From assembly GCA_016617855.1 (NCBI GenBank), contig JAECUM010009483.1:1-64000 (forward strand): DNA of 64,000 bases. Direction: 5' to 3'. The translations under genes were made by a program, and so were the position numbers. Shown here piece after piece: positions 46,656-58,400 of this stretch. Each line of letters starts with the position of its first letter. The first letter of the stretch is position 1. This stretch comes from Megalonaias nervosa. Lineage: Eukaryota; Mollusca; Bivalvia; Unionida; Unionidae. The notes beneath the pieces were generated by a model. The model had not been told where the DNA came from and did not search any database. It saw only the letters and a list, made by a program, of their open reading frames with translations.

Positions 46656-48189
46656 CGGTCTAGCACATCATAATTGTGGTAAGCAAATTTTGTCACATTA
46701 TTTCAATAATCAAGCAGATTTTGTCATGTTATCTGAATAATCAAGGAATTAATATATTTACAGTGAAGTTCACATCTACATATGTCACAGACTAACCCAT
46801 GAAAGCATGCTTTATGCATTTAAAAACAATGAAACAGGATATTTACAGAAAAATGACAAGAGAACATAACTGACTACATACCTGTCAACTTTTCAAAAGC
46901 CAAGTAGGGAGACTGAATAAAAAAAATAGGGAGATTGGGACCTAAAATCAGGAGATTTTTGCAGCATTTTTTAAGCCCTGTTTTCACTAAATTTTTATTG
47001 ACTGATCTTCTGGGTCCAATACGCTTTAAATTCTCAAAGGTCACTGCTTATTGACACGCCTTATTTTCCCTCAGGATGTGCCCTATTTTCATATTCTGGT
47101 CAGCTCTGTCCAAACTGCACAGTAACTCAAGGTTAGTGACAAGTAAGAAAGCCAGTGTGACTAATTAATACTTAGCAATACAACTATCATGTGAAAATGA
47201 CTGGCCCTCCGACATAATTCAAACAAAACACGTTCTACAGTATGTTATGTAAGCACCAGCAATTGATTGGCAAATAAAGGATGCCCTATTTTGTTGTAAC
47301 TAAAGATACCTAAATATGCAGTCTCATGGTACTGTACATGTGGCAACTATTTTCCCCTTAGTGAATATCCCACCTTATTTGCATACTGTCACCTCATAAG
47401 GCATTTAACATTGTTTACTATAGAACATATTTATTCTGAATTATTTTTTTGAGAATACATATGCTGCGTGGTATGTATTTTCATTACTTCTTTTAATGAT
47501 GGTTATTACGTTCGTATATACGGTACAGTAATGCTAGGTGTTTACTCATGTAAATTTGTTTGGTGGGAATGGAGCTACAGCATATGGAACTACAGCATTA
47601 TCAGTGATTATTCTTGGGATTGAAATTAATTGCTGACAATTTTATTGTTGCGGTTTATTTTTTAGTTCTGGTTGATTTTCTGATTTTTGTATTGTTAGAG
47701 GTAAAAGAAATTTCACAAATTTATGTGAATAATGTTTAAACTTATCATTCAATTGGAACTGGGAGATATTATGGCTGTATCTGAATCTGTTGCTAAAAGT
47801 TTCTTGAAACTTCAATGTTTTTAACCAAGTATTAGATAAAAAAAATATTTACTATATCAATTTGAGGAAGAAAATTGAAATGTTTAGTAAAATTGGACTC
47901 TTCATGCAGAAAGTATAAAAAAAATTCCATGATCCTTGTTTCATCTGGTTATCTGTATTGCCTTAACATGATATGTTTTGTGTATAAATTAATGTTGAAA
48001 AAAACATAAAGTAAAAATGTAAGAAAAAAACAACAGTCACTTAAAGGTGCTGATGCTCAACTGGGTGAGAGATTTTCCAGGAATACAAGATAAGACAATT
48101 TGTTCTTTTTAACTTCGGAGTGCTGAAACCATCTCTGATATTCCTCATTGATAATGAGATTTTCAAATTAGTTGTTGTGGTGAACATAC
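46656..48189. other. Intergenic sequence, one possible degraded dispersed element
   Basis: Near 46881-46960, 'catacctgtcaacttttcaa' and 'tagggagactgaataaaaaa' resemble the start of a common aquatic-animal dispersed repeat (from memory). 'aggtgtttactcatgtaaat' near 47540 also occurs at about 11350 (aggtgcttactcatgtaaat). No gene was recognised. Confidence 0.4.
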
Positions 48190-48770
48190 TGGTTGTCAGA
48201 TTGTTACCAGTTTTATTTAGGAAAAATTAGACATCATTACAAGTCTTTTGGCCAAAACCCCATATTATAATGATCATTCATCCATTCAGGTGGAGTAGTG
48301 ACAACTAGACTGTCACAACAGCTATCATGACAGCCATATTGGATGTAGAACTGGTACCATTTTCATTTAGGACCAACATAAGAAGTCTGTCGGTGAAAAT
48401 CCCATGTTGATACACTGCTTGTATATGCTTTTATAAGTTGACCTGTTTTACTGAAAATTCAATTCATGCAGAGTAGGAGTCATCTTATAAGCATGACATA
48501 AAAAAAACCATGTTGATATGACTATCCAATCAGGAGGAGTAGCGATAATATTTTCAAGATGGCTGCCATATTGGATGTCAGATCAGTACGACTTTCACAA
48601 AAGACAAACTAGACATCATAAGAAGTCTTTTAGTGAAAACCTTATGTTAATATGACCATCCATTCAAGAGGAGTAGCGATAACAAGATTTTCAATATGGC
48701 TGCTGTGATGGCCAGATTGGATGTCCAAGCAGAACCATTTTCATCTTAGACCAACCAGATGATAGGATGA
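48190..48770 (-). repeat. ~140-bp dispersed/tandem repeat family, block 3 (opposite orientation)
   Basis: Several units with 'gaccaactagacatcat', 'aagaagtcttt', 'gtgaaaaccccatgttgata', 'ggaggagtagcgataaca', 'attttcaagatggctgcc' and 'atattggatgtcagatcag'. These are the complement of the units at 37.8-42.4 kb. Confidence 0.75.
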
Positions 48771-50035
48771 ATGTGTGTGTAAAGTTTCATGGCAATCCTC
48801 CAAGTAGTTCAAGAGGAGTAGAGATAACAAACTTGTGCTAATGGATAGATAGATACTGGAGAAAAACAGACCATCCCATAAGCTCTTCTGATCTATGACC
48901 AGTAGAGCTAAAAGAACCCATTCATTTATTCATTTATATTAAAAAACAAAAACAAATTCAAATCTTATGTTAGAGCCAAGTTGTGTAATATATTAACAAC
49001 ACACTAGTATATTCTAGATTGATTTAAATATTTATTTAAAGTAAACAAGATGTAATAGATAATGTAAAAACACTAGATCAACAAATTGCAATTAATGTTT
49101 AAATATTGCAAAAATGCCAAAATTGCAAAGTTTGACAAATTGTAAGAAAAATAAAACTGTAAAGTGTATGTTTATAAATAGGGCTGTACATCGCCCCTGA
49201 ATTATGCACATAGAACATATAGTTTATAACAATTTGAAATTATAGTTACTCTCCAGGTAATGCCTGAAAAACCATGCAAAGTTTACAGCTGTTCATCCAC
49301 ACATAATTGTTGACAAGAAGTGACCAGATAAATAATAAAACTAATGTGTATATGAATACTGGACAACACAAAATAGTGGTCAGTAAATATGAATCTTGTT
49401 GGGTGATATGAATTTACATAGATCTATAAAGGTGATTCTTCCAAAGGGCTTTTCCCTCTTTATTTAGTTTACCTGAAGAGTAACATGTGAAATGAAACTG
49501 AACAAGTTATTAGACATCCTGCACGTATGTGCTTCAATAAAAAAAGGTAAGAAAATCCGAAATAGTACCAAACATACTGCCGACAAATAACATATAAACA
49601 TAAGATTAAGAAGAAGAAAACAAAACTTGTGACAATTATTGATAAAAACATGCAAATTAGTATCAACAGAAATGTGAATATTATCAACAAGCCAAGTTTC
49701 ATAGAAACTGCAGTTAACAAAAACTTTTACTCTTCTCATATCAGTATGAATGAGTACATCTCTGATGGACTTCATGTATTCCTACACTGTGTCATATTCC
49801 TTCATTATGCCAATTGGAACTAAATACAGTGCTACTGGTATAACCTATTAAATGGAGTCATAAAAGTAGACCATGAGAAACACCTGGAAATAATATACAT
49901 AAGTTGGTACCTCAGGGAGTCCTTGTAAGCCAGGAGTATAGTGCAGATCCATTTAAATCATCCCCTCCAATGACAGGGTTACATCACAGTACCGTGACCA
50001 TCCTCTATAACACTGTGTGGGGAAGACGTAAAATG
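48771..50035. other. Intergenic sequence, nothing coding recognised
   Basis: AT-rich; overlapping open frames on both strands around 49464-49823 have no domain signature. A segment at 49995-50015, 'accatcctctataacactgt', resembles 'taatccctcattataacact' at 51423, suggesting remnants of another terminal repeat around the transposon copy that follows. Confidence 0.4.
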
Positions 50036-51395
50036 TATACACCTGTCCCTTGATAACTCCTACACAATGGGGTCCAATAGCATAAACTGCACTATAAATG
50101 AAGGCACCAGTTACTGAGGGACCTAAAAAGTCATTATTGGGATGCCATCCCTGCTGGACATCGAAAAGAAATGGGATGCCATCCCAGCTGGACATCAAAA
50201 AGAAATGGGAGGGGGAGAGGGCCGTAACAGTGCTATTTAATGGCTCAACACCTGATTTATAATTGGTTTGGGGTTTTGTCAATAAAGAGCTTTTCTAATG
50301 AAGTTGTCTACTTTTTATTATAAATTACCTTTATTTTCAGTATACCCAACTTCTCAAAGATTGTTAACAACATTTCCTAAGAGGTTTCAACAACAACCAA
50401 CAAGTGTTCATAAAAAATGGTGTATGACATCACTGCTTTTTGTTGTTATTGATTCGCAACAAAACAAGACCCTTTTTTCAAAACCTAGGCACATTTATTT
50501 TGTAAAACAACAGTAAACATCGTAACTTGGATTGTTTTAATTGTTCTGTTAGTAAAATGTTGATGCCGTGATTTCACTGGAAGTAATAGTGAAACTTCTT
50601 CTCATCATTTATGAAATCTCTGAGCATCAATTCAGGAATTTTAAGTTCATAACAAACTAAAAAACTCACTTCTCCATAATGAACCATATCTGTGAAACAA
50701 AGCTTTTTATGTACCAAATCCTCATTTCACTTAGTTGCCTTGATATCTTTGAGGACTTCTGTGAATGAGTAGACTACTTTAAGTTAGTTTCATTATATTA
50801 CTTACATAACAATATTTATAATTGTTTGATCGATCAACTGAAATAAGTTGACCTGACTCTTAGCCTGGACCACTAGTTCTTACACAGATAGGATTTGCAT
50901 GACTTTTAACTTTTCTTTTATTCTACCACTCTCTTACACAATAGATGTGACTAATATGATAATAAAAAGCTTTTAACTAAGTGTAAGAATATAACAAATA
51001 CTTTCAAAAGTCAGAGATCAAAACAGCATCTCAACTAGTTTCTCAAAGAAATGCTCACAGACATAGCTGTGATGATAGATTGCCATTTTTCATGCTTGAA
51101 TACAAGAGGGCATATTGCATTCATGATAATTACAAGGAAACTGAATTAAAAGATAGAACTAAAACATGAATTTCAAAAAACTTATTTGATTGGTATTTAT
51201 TGAAGTGTTGTGACCAGTAGCATTAATGACATTTTCGCTGACGAAAATTTCATCATTGTTTATTACAGTGTACTGAGAATGATGTTTGGAAAGAAAATTT
51301 AACAAAATATATCGCTTCTTATTAGAAGTTAAGAATTTCATGATGTTTATTCAAATTTCCGGACATTAACCAGTTTTCAATGATAAAAAGTCACC
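50036..51395. mobile_element. Non-autonomous TIR DNA transposon, copy 2 (right end missing)
   Basis: Starts with an intact left end, tatacacctgtcccttgata plus actc, and the subterminal inverted word (agttactgagggacc) at about 50108-50123. The interior matches 25685-27272 in order, for example gtcaataaagagcttttcta, the 'aacaaaatata-c-cttatta' block, and 'tttccgg'. Similarity fades near 51395 and the right TIR is absent. No transposase frame is visible. Confidence 0.65.
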
Positions 51396-51462
51396 TTAAA
51401 TTGGGGTAAATTGTTCAGTACTGTAATCCCTCATTATAACACTGTACAACAGAGAAAAAAGT

Positions 51463-51996
51463 GTGCAGCATTATAGGTGGAATCACCTTATACTTTGCAG
51501 CTTTATAGGAAGGATCACCTTATACTGGGGTATGATCTGTAGTGTTATAGGTGGGATCACCTTATAATGGGGTATGATCTGCAGCATTACAGATGGAATC
51601 ACCTTATAATGGGGTATGATCTGTAGTGTTATAGGTGGGATCACCTTATACTGGGGTATGATCTGCAGCGTTACAGGTGGAATCACCTTATAATGGGGTA
51701 TGATCTGCAGCGTTACAAGTGGAATCACCTTATAATGGGGTATGGTCTGCAGCGTTACAGGTGGAATCACCTTATAATGGGGTATGATCTGCAGGGTTAC
51801 AGGTGGAATCACCTTATAATGGGGTATGATCTGCAGCGTTACAGGTGGAATCACCTTATAATGGGGTATGATCTGCAGCGTTACAGGTGGAATCACCTTA
51901 TACTGGGGTATGATCTGCAGCGTTACAGGTGGAATCACCTTATAATGGGGTATGATCTGTAGTGTTATAGGTGGGATCACCTTATACTGGGGTATG
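51463..51996. repeat. 42-bp minisatellite, about 12.7 copies
   Basis: The unit is accttataatggggtatgat plus ctgcagcgttacaggtggaa and tc, with a variant unit (tgtagtgttataggtgggat, ttatactgg) interspersed. Because 42 is a multiple of three, long open frames appear on both strands; they are artefacts. Confidence 0.95.
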
Positions 51997-52403
51997 CTAT
52001 ACATGGTATTACCATTAAACAGTGTAATAGATTGCATCTACTTTGTAAGAGGCCATGGTGTATAGAACAACCTTATGATGAAAAACCTCTGTATGTAGCT
52101 TTGTGTACCTATTCCATTACTATTTAGTGGGTCAAAACCAAGTAAATTTTAGACAAATAAAACAAAAACATGGCGCTATAATTTCATAGGGAAATCACGA
52201 ACAATTTAGCAACATTTTGAAATCTATATTGAGAAGAATTTAAAACAATTTTTACTTGTATTTGTGACAGAAAATCACTAGTTATGTACCAACCATGAAA
52301 ATAACATATGGCAAATGGGTTCAGTTTTTTTTAAGTTCACAGGTTTTCTCTTCCATGTGAGATTCTCTTTTATGATACTCTCTTCTAAGTCCAAATGCAA
52401 TGA

Positions 52404-52570
52404 ACATAGACCCTGATCTGTCACTGCATAATGTGCCAGTAGATCAGTGTCTATTGATTATTCCTAACAAACTGCTTAGACCCAGATCTGCTGGCACATT
52501 ATGTAACAGTAGATCTGGGTCTGTGCAGTTTGCAGTTGTAACTGACTTATAAGCGGGTATATATGGTAGA
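52404..52570. mobile_element. MITE-like palindromic element, copy 3
   Basis: Contains gacttataagcgggtatata at the right end and internal inverted blocks (agacccagatctgctggcac against 'gccagtagatcagtgtc', and cagatctgggtctgtg). Related to copies at 33257 and 35842. Confidence 0.55.
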
Positions 52571-54898
52571 TGTCCATGTGACACATGCATTTCTTCAAAT
52601 GTGATTGTTTTACAATACAGATATCTTTCACGTTTTTTTTCTTCTTCTGGTATCAAGCTACCCTAGGGGTTAATTAAAGGGTGTTTCAACACACTCCAAG
52701 AGGATTAATTAACACTGATACCAGAAACAACTTATATGACTGACATTCTTACATAAAACCCCACAAAAAACAGAAGTTTTCAGAAACAATTTAGGGTTTC
52801 CATAGTGAAGATGCCAATCTGGTAAAATGGGCTCAACAGAATTCTTTTCTGGGGAGGTACACACTTCTGATCAGTTATGTAAAATGGACGAGTGTCTTGC
52901 AGAAGAGCCAATTTCTAAGACTGGTTGAAATATAACATCTTTAGCAAGCTGTTTAGTATAATATTTGTTATTTCTGAGGAATATAATAACTACACGATTT
53001 TTTGCAAATTTGGAACTGTATTTTGATTTATTTACAAATGAAAATACACAACAGTTACTGCTGAACAGACAATATGAAAAATATCTTTCGAGTACATTAT
53101 TACTTCATCACTCCCAAAGAATAACATGCATTAGGGAAAGACATCATGTCTTGTTTCTGCTCTGAAATTTTCTCTCTTCATTGTGATTGAAGAACATGAT
53201 AGTATGCTTTTAGTCAATACACACATGATGTGGAATGCAATCTTTTGTTTTGGTTGCAGACTAAGAAAAGTGTAAGTACAACAACACACCATGGCATCAA
53301 TACTACATGAAATCCAATATTGATTAATAATTACAGCCACATTGATACATATCATCCATCAATGTAGTTTTATGTAAGAATACTCACATAATATTTGCAA
53401 TAGTGTGATATACTCTCTGTATAATGTAATGTGCTTGTTTGCAAAATATTTTTCTGAACCCAAACATTATTACATGAAGTTATTATTGCAGAAAACAAAC
53501 TGCATTTTGAGACAATATACTGTTTAGCTGAACAAACTGGTAATAGCAACCTGCAGTTTGAATTGGGATGTCTTAACTTACATATATGAAGAGACCAACA
53601 TGATTGACTTTCAAAAATTAATATCTACTAAAATAAATAAATAATGTACAAAAATATAACTACAATACTCAAAAACTGATTCTATTGTTCTATAATCAAA
53701 TGCATGGTGTGTTAGGAAATATAAATAACACTGCAAACCCTCAAATCTATCAATTTCTCTTTTTGTTATCTATTCATCATTTTGAGCATTTCCTTCTATG
53801 TAGATAAGAGGTTAATGATAACTATAAAAGGATTCCAAAAAAACGAGCCGACACCTTCCTTCACAGAAAGAATTACAAGAATCCCCCCAAAATTTGTATC
53901 TTCTGTCCTTTTATGTTCTTTAACTGCTGAGTATTGAAACCATCTCTGATATGCCTGAGAAACTCTGGGACACCCAAATTTAGTAACAAAATAATTTTTT
54001 TACATGTTTAAGTTAACATGTTCATAAGACGTAATAGCAGTTCAAATTCCTTGTTCTGGCCTTTTACTATGAATAACTGATATCATGGATAAAATAAACA
54101 GTGAGCATTGTCAAGATACACCCAGATGCTAAGTCTGGTTAAATTTATAATTAATATTCTTAGTGCCGAAAAAAGAACTTATTCAAGTCGCTCTATTCAA
54201 GGTATTATAACAATATTTATACAAACTGGCTTTGATTGATAAATATTTTAGCTTGATTAAGTTATCATGCTCAAGAGTCAGTGCAGTCAAAAACTGGAGT
54301 CAATGCTTTTGACCATAAGAATCAATGTCAGAGTGCTGACTTTCAATTTGTTTATTGCAATGCAACTAAATATAAAATTATGTCAAAATTCACTTGTAGA
54401 TATACAAGTTTCTGTATACTAGGTCTTATTTTTATAACTCCTTCACGCAATTACCGACACCATTTTAATTTAGACCCAATTAAATATTGCAAGAAGCACT
54501 TTGGTGAGTGCCTGTCCTTGAAATGCAGAAATGGATTCTAACAGTATATCATTATTACTTGCTAAAATTGCACTTATGAAATTCTAAAATATCAAAAAAA
54601 ATTCTAAAAAAGTTATCAACTGGGTTTTGTTTTCTTCTATAATTTACCTTTGATATTCATGAAGTGAAAACAGCCATGCAGAGTTGACAATCTTCTGAGA
54701 TACAAATCAGAAGTAAGGTCTAGCAGTTTACTTTCAAATATACAACCATTATTCAGATACAAAACTAACAAAAACTGTTGGTCCTTTAAAACTACAATAT
54801 ACACAGGATTACCAGTGCAGATAGTCTGGTGAACACTTTTCTTGACATATTTTAACTCTGTGCAAGACATTACAAACAGTGGAGTGGAACCTGTAGTG
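52571..54898. other. Intergenic sequence, nothing recognised
   Basis: A short inverted arrangement, 'ctggtatcaagctaccctag' with 'aattaacactgataccag' at about 52647-52726, bounds a roughly 80-bp hairpin-like segment. Otherwise AT-rich sequence without exon or element signatures. The open frame at 54281-54541 has no recognised motif. Confidence 0.45.
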
Positions 54899-54917
54899 TT
54901 TTTTTTTTTTTTTTTTT
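54899..54917. repeat. poly(T) tract
   Basis: A run of 19 T followed by AAA. It could be the complement of a retroposed poly(A), but no source sequence was recognised to its left. Confidence 0.9.
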
Positions 54918-54949
54918 AAATACCATACTGATATGTCACTCCATTTGGG

Positions 54950-55760
54950 AGATGTAGCCATATAAAGAATTTCAAGATGGCTGTCAAGGCATACATTTTG
55001 GAGGCTAGATCAGCATCATTTTAACACACAAATAACTACCATACTATAGAAAGTTTCAAATTTTGAGAGGCCACACTGGTAGCATTTTCACTTCTGATCA
55101 ACTAAATATAATGAAAGTGTTCAGTAGAAAACCCATGTCAGTCTGAGGAATAGTGATAAGATTTTTGCAATGGCAGCCATGGATGGGCACAATTGTTATA
55201 AAGGACCAACAAGATGTCATAAAAAGTTTCTTAGTGAAAACCACATGAATATATGACCATCTGTTTAGAAGAAGTAGCTCAAAGAAAATTTTCAAGACCT
55301 TACCAAAGTGGCCATATTGTAGGTCTGATCAGCACCATTTTCGTTTAGGACCAACTACAGATTTCAATAAGTCTTTTAGTAAAAACTCAGAATTACTTTT
55401 TAATTACAAGTGGTGAGAAGATTTTCAAGCCATGATAATGAAGGTATAATATAGTACCATTTTCCTAAGACCTACTAGACATCACAAGTCTTTAAGTGCA
55501 AAAACTCAAGCCGACACAACCATCATCTCAGGAGGATTAGCAGTAATAAGATTTTCAAGAAAGATACCATGGCAGCCATACCAGATGTCAGATTGGTACC
55601 ATTTTCATTTAAGACCAATGAAAGATCATAAGAAGTCTTTCAGTGAAAACCCCATGACAAAATGAATATCCATTCCAGAGGACATGCAATAAGATTTCCA
55701 AGTCGGCCATACTGGATGTCCAAGAGGCACCATTCTTATTAAAGACCAACTAGACCTTTG
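54950..55760 (-). repeat. ~140-bp dispersed/tandem repeat family, block 4 (opposite orientation)
   Basis: About five diverged units with 'aggaccaac(t)a', 'tcataagaagtctttcagtg', 'aaaacccatg', 'gataagatttt(c/g)caa', 'nggcagccat' and 'gatcagcaccattttcgttt'. Same orientation as block 3. It ends about 220 bp before the stop codon of the minus-strand gene. Confidence 0.75.
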
Positions 55761-55979
55761 GATGAATGCATTTGGAAAGTTCATGGCAGTTTAGGAGTAT
55801 CAATAACAAACTTGTGCTAAGAGATGGATGACAGACACACTACAGATGGACAAAGGACAACAGGCCATCACATGAGTTCTGATGATTTATGACAGGAGAG
55901 TTAAAAGTTATTACTATACACATAAATGTAAATAATAAATGTATAAAAGAATACTGATTCTGACTCACTTTGATAATCA

Positions 55980-56196
55980 TCAAAATCCATGTCCTCTAAT
56001 GAAAATACCAAAAGCCAAACATAAAATAAGAATTGCTAGGAGAGAATCTTGATTTATGAAACTACAGTTGTAAGTACAAGGTATTTCCAAATTTCTAAGT
56101 ACAGGGCACTTGTTCTGGGCTGCCAAGCTGCTTGTGGATGTATCCTCATGGTCACAGGTACCGTTGATGATCCTAAATGCCCCAGAATTCACAATA
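55980..56196 (-). CDS. Alpha2/delta-like protein gene, terminal exon (Cys-rich end plus hydrophobic tail)
   Basis: Minus strand: acceptor tctgttttcag, then one base completing a Ser codon, 71 codons and TGA (complement at 55980-55982). The product starts IVNSGAFRIINGTCDHEDTS, contains a Cys cluster around NKCPVLRNLEIPCTYNCS and ends with a hydrophobic segment (DSLLAILILCLAFGIFIRGH). A C-terminal hydrophobic tail right after a Cys-rich segment is how calcium channel alpha2/delta subunits end (GPI anchor or membrane segment; family knowledge). An NGT sequon is visible. The alternative, an internal exon splicing to 55995-55969, was judged weaker because its donors create a stop or are poor. Confidence 0.68.
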
Positions 56197-56751
56197 CTGA
56201 AAACAGAATACTTCAGAGTAAATACACATGATTTTCTTTTTCAAATATCGTATGGATACAAGTTATAAAGAATACTATGTTTGGTAAATACCAAATAAAA
56301 CCCACTTTAAAAAAAACCTTGATGGTCTGTCACCATCTCTGAAGTACCGTAGTTAACTGTCTCTTATCTTCTTGGTTGAATGGTTTGTCTTCTTCAGAAA
56401 ATATTTTTTGGGAATAATTTATCCTTGAACATATTCTCTATTACATGCTGACTCTGAAACAGACCTATCAATTACTGTCCAACCTCCAATATAAGTCACC
56501 TCACTTAAGAAACAAAAAATACTGGTTATATACAATCATCAATCTCTCTCTTTTTTTAAATCTTTATATTTTATTACTCCTTATTAGTTATCTTCCTTAC
56601 AAATTGATTTATCATATGACTGACTGGGTGAGACAGGCTGCACCATATTTATCACCTGCCAATGAAAAAATCCAATATCTAGATAACTGCAGTTCAGCTA
56701 GCGGTCTGTTTTAATGGTGATGAAGGACTAATTTTTTCCATTGAGATGGTC
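56197..56751. other. Intron sequence, nothing recognised
   Basis: AT-rich intron of the minus-strand gene. The + strand open frame at 56445-56714 has no motif. Confidence 0.45.
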
Positions 56752-57154
56752 CATCTAGGCCATTACAAGCTGACTAGGAGTCATCTAGGCCATTACAAGC
56801 TGACTAGAAGTCATCTAGGCCATTACATGCTGACTAGAAGTCATCTAGGCCATTACAAGCTGACTAGAAGTCATCTAGGCCATTACAAGCTGACTAGAAG
56901 TCATCTAGGCCATTACATGCTGACTAGAAGTCATCTAGGCCATTACAAGCTGACTAGAAGTCATCTAGGCCATTACAAGCTGACTAGAAGTCATCTAGGC
57001 CATTACAAGCTGACTAGAAGTCATCTAGGCCATTACAAGCTGACTAGAAGTCATCTAGGCCATTACATGCTGACTAGAAGTCATCTAGGCCATTACAAGC
57101 TGACTAGAAGTCATCTAGGCCATTACAAGCTGACTAGAAGTCATCTAGGCCATT
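56752..57154. repeat. 30-bp minisatellite, about 13.4 nearly perfect copies
   Basis: The unit is catctaggccattacaagct plus gactagaagt. Copies differ at essentially one site (acaagc or acatgc), with three copies of the T variant spaced irregularly and one 'aggagt' at the left edge. Near identity points to recent expansion. The 152-codon open frame across it is an artefact of a unit length divisible by three. Confidence 0.97.
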
Positions 57155-57779
57155 ATTACCATAACACATATTGGGTACAAATTCTGTCTGGGATATTGTT
57201 ATGACCAATTTTGTGACCACAAGAGACATCTAAATTTAGAGAACATACTGAATCTAGTTCATTTCTAAAATAAAAATAAATCGTAAAATTTGACTTATAT
57301 ATCTTGCATTAATATCCATTTCTAATAAGCAATTTTTTTTAAAAAAAAGTATGTTTCTCTGACAATACTAACCTGATTGCATTACATTAAGATAACTTTC
57401 ACCCTCCCAGAAAGACAGAAAAACGTCTACCTATACAGTATGCAGATGAGGGGAAACAACTCTTAGGTTAACTCCCTTTTTTACCTGCTCGGTGACTACC
57501 CAGTTTTATCCAGTTTTTACTTGAGTGAAACCTTCGAATACTCAAATTGCAGGGAAGAGTGGGTTGGATTAATTGTAATGTTATCAAATAAGTATTATTT
57601 GATAAACATAATTTACTACAAGATTGCTTTCTCCATCAAACAGAATACCTTGTCACATAATATTGGGAGAATAGGCAAGAGGAGGTGTAAATGCTGTCAT
57701 CCTGTTGGAGCATGATTGCTCTACTGTTGGATGAAATTCTCCAAATGTTAATTAAGCACAACAGGAGACCATAGTTTAT
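57155..57779. other. Intron sequence, nothing clear
   Basis: May include the non-coding 3' part of the DIRS-like element to the right, but no terminal repeat was identified. Confidence 0.35.
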
Positions 57780-58400
57780 ACACATGAAAGGAGATATCTG
57801 TGGGATTCTGCACTTTATTACGATCACAGCCTTAAAGTTTTTCCAGGAGAATCCAGCAGAAGTGGCCAATACCATCTGGTTTGCATGCTATGCTGTCATA
57901 AATGAGGAGTGGTTACTGTCTGTGCAGCTACCACTGGCCAAATATTGTTCAGTTCTCTCTTCTGTGAGACTATGTTCCTCAGACAGAAGCTTAAGAAAGT
58001 GTTCTGAGGATGCCATCAAACTGACTCCATCATGGCTCAATTGAGAAAGTAAGTTTGAAGGGCAGGCTCATGGATACTGCATGTACTTCACAAACCAATA
58101 TTTTCATCAGGTGTAAGTGTTCCTGGGAGAGATCAGAGCACACAGATTTTATAACTCCCTTTAAACAAGTGGCTAGTACTTGAGGTGTTATGTTTTGTTT
58201 TTCAGATTTGAGGGGCAGAAAAAGCCTAGTCTGACTCACCATATGCCTCAAATAATATCTGAGGGCATGTACAGATCTTGGAGCTTCAACTCTATTGATG
58301 TATTGATTGAGGAAAGGGGGACAATATTTATTTGTTGATTGCCTAATAATTGCAACCTGTTGTTCACAATAAAACCAAGCTGAGTCTAAAGCTGTCAATG
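57780..58400 (-). mobile_element. DIRS-type tyrosine recombinase remnant
   Basis: The minus-strand frame 58398-58030 gives VEAPRSVHALRYYLRHMVSQ and later VCEVHAVSMSLPFKLTFS, matching the order 'CPVRALRxYLxRT...HDVRAVSTSLAF' of DIRS/Ngaro tyrosine recombinases; the usual H-x-x-R box reads VHAV here, so the catalytic Arg looks lost. A different frame then reads HPQNTFLKLLSEEHSL (about 58010-57960), the 'WxSxNTFxxxYLRD' block. In-frame stops and the lost Arg show it is inactive. It has the same class and strand as the RNase H remnant at 29450-31060. Confidence 0.65.

Noticed and set aside
46009..46696. Two minus-strand open frames of 116 and 130 codons
   Set aside because: Translations of the 40-45-bp minisatellite at 45821-46655.
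49464..49823. Overlapping open frames of about 100 codons on both strands
   Set aside because: Hydrophobic, AT-driven composition without domain or splice logic.
51483..52037. 184-codon minus-strand open frame with a 14-residue repeat
   Set aside because: Pure translation of the 42-bp minisatellite; the opposite strand is also open for the same reason.
55969..55995. 27-nt minus-strand microexon after the Cys-rich segment
   Set aside because: Has a fair acceptor and donor, but joining it to the exon at 56196 requires donors that give a stop or lack consensus; reading straight through to a hydrophobic tail and stop is simpler.
56746..57204. 152-codon open frame with a 10-residue repeat
   Set aside because: Arises from the 30-bp unit being a multiple of three; no start context, exon borders or composition typical of protein.
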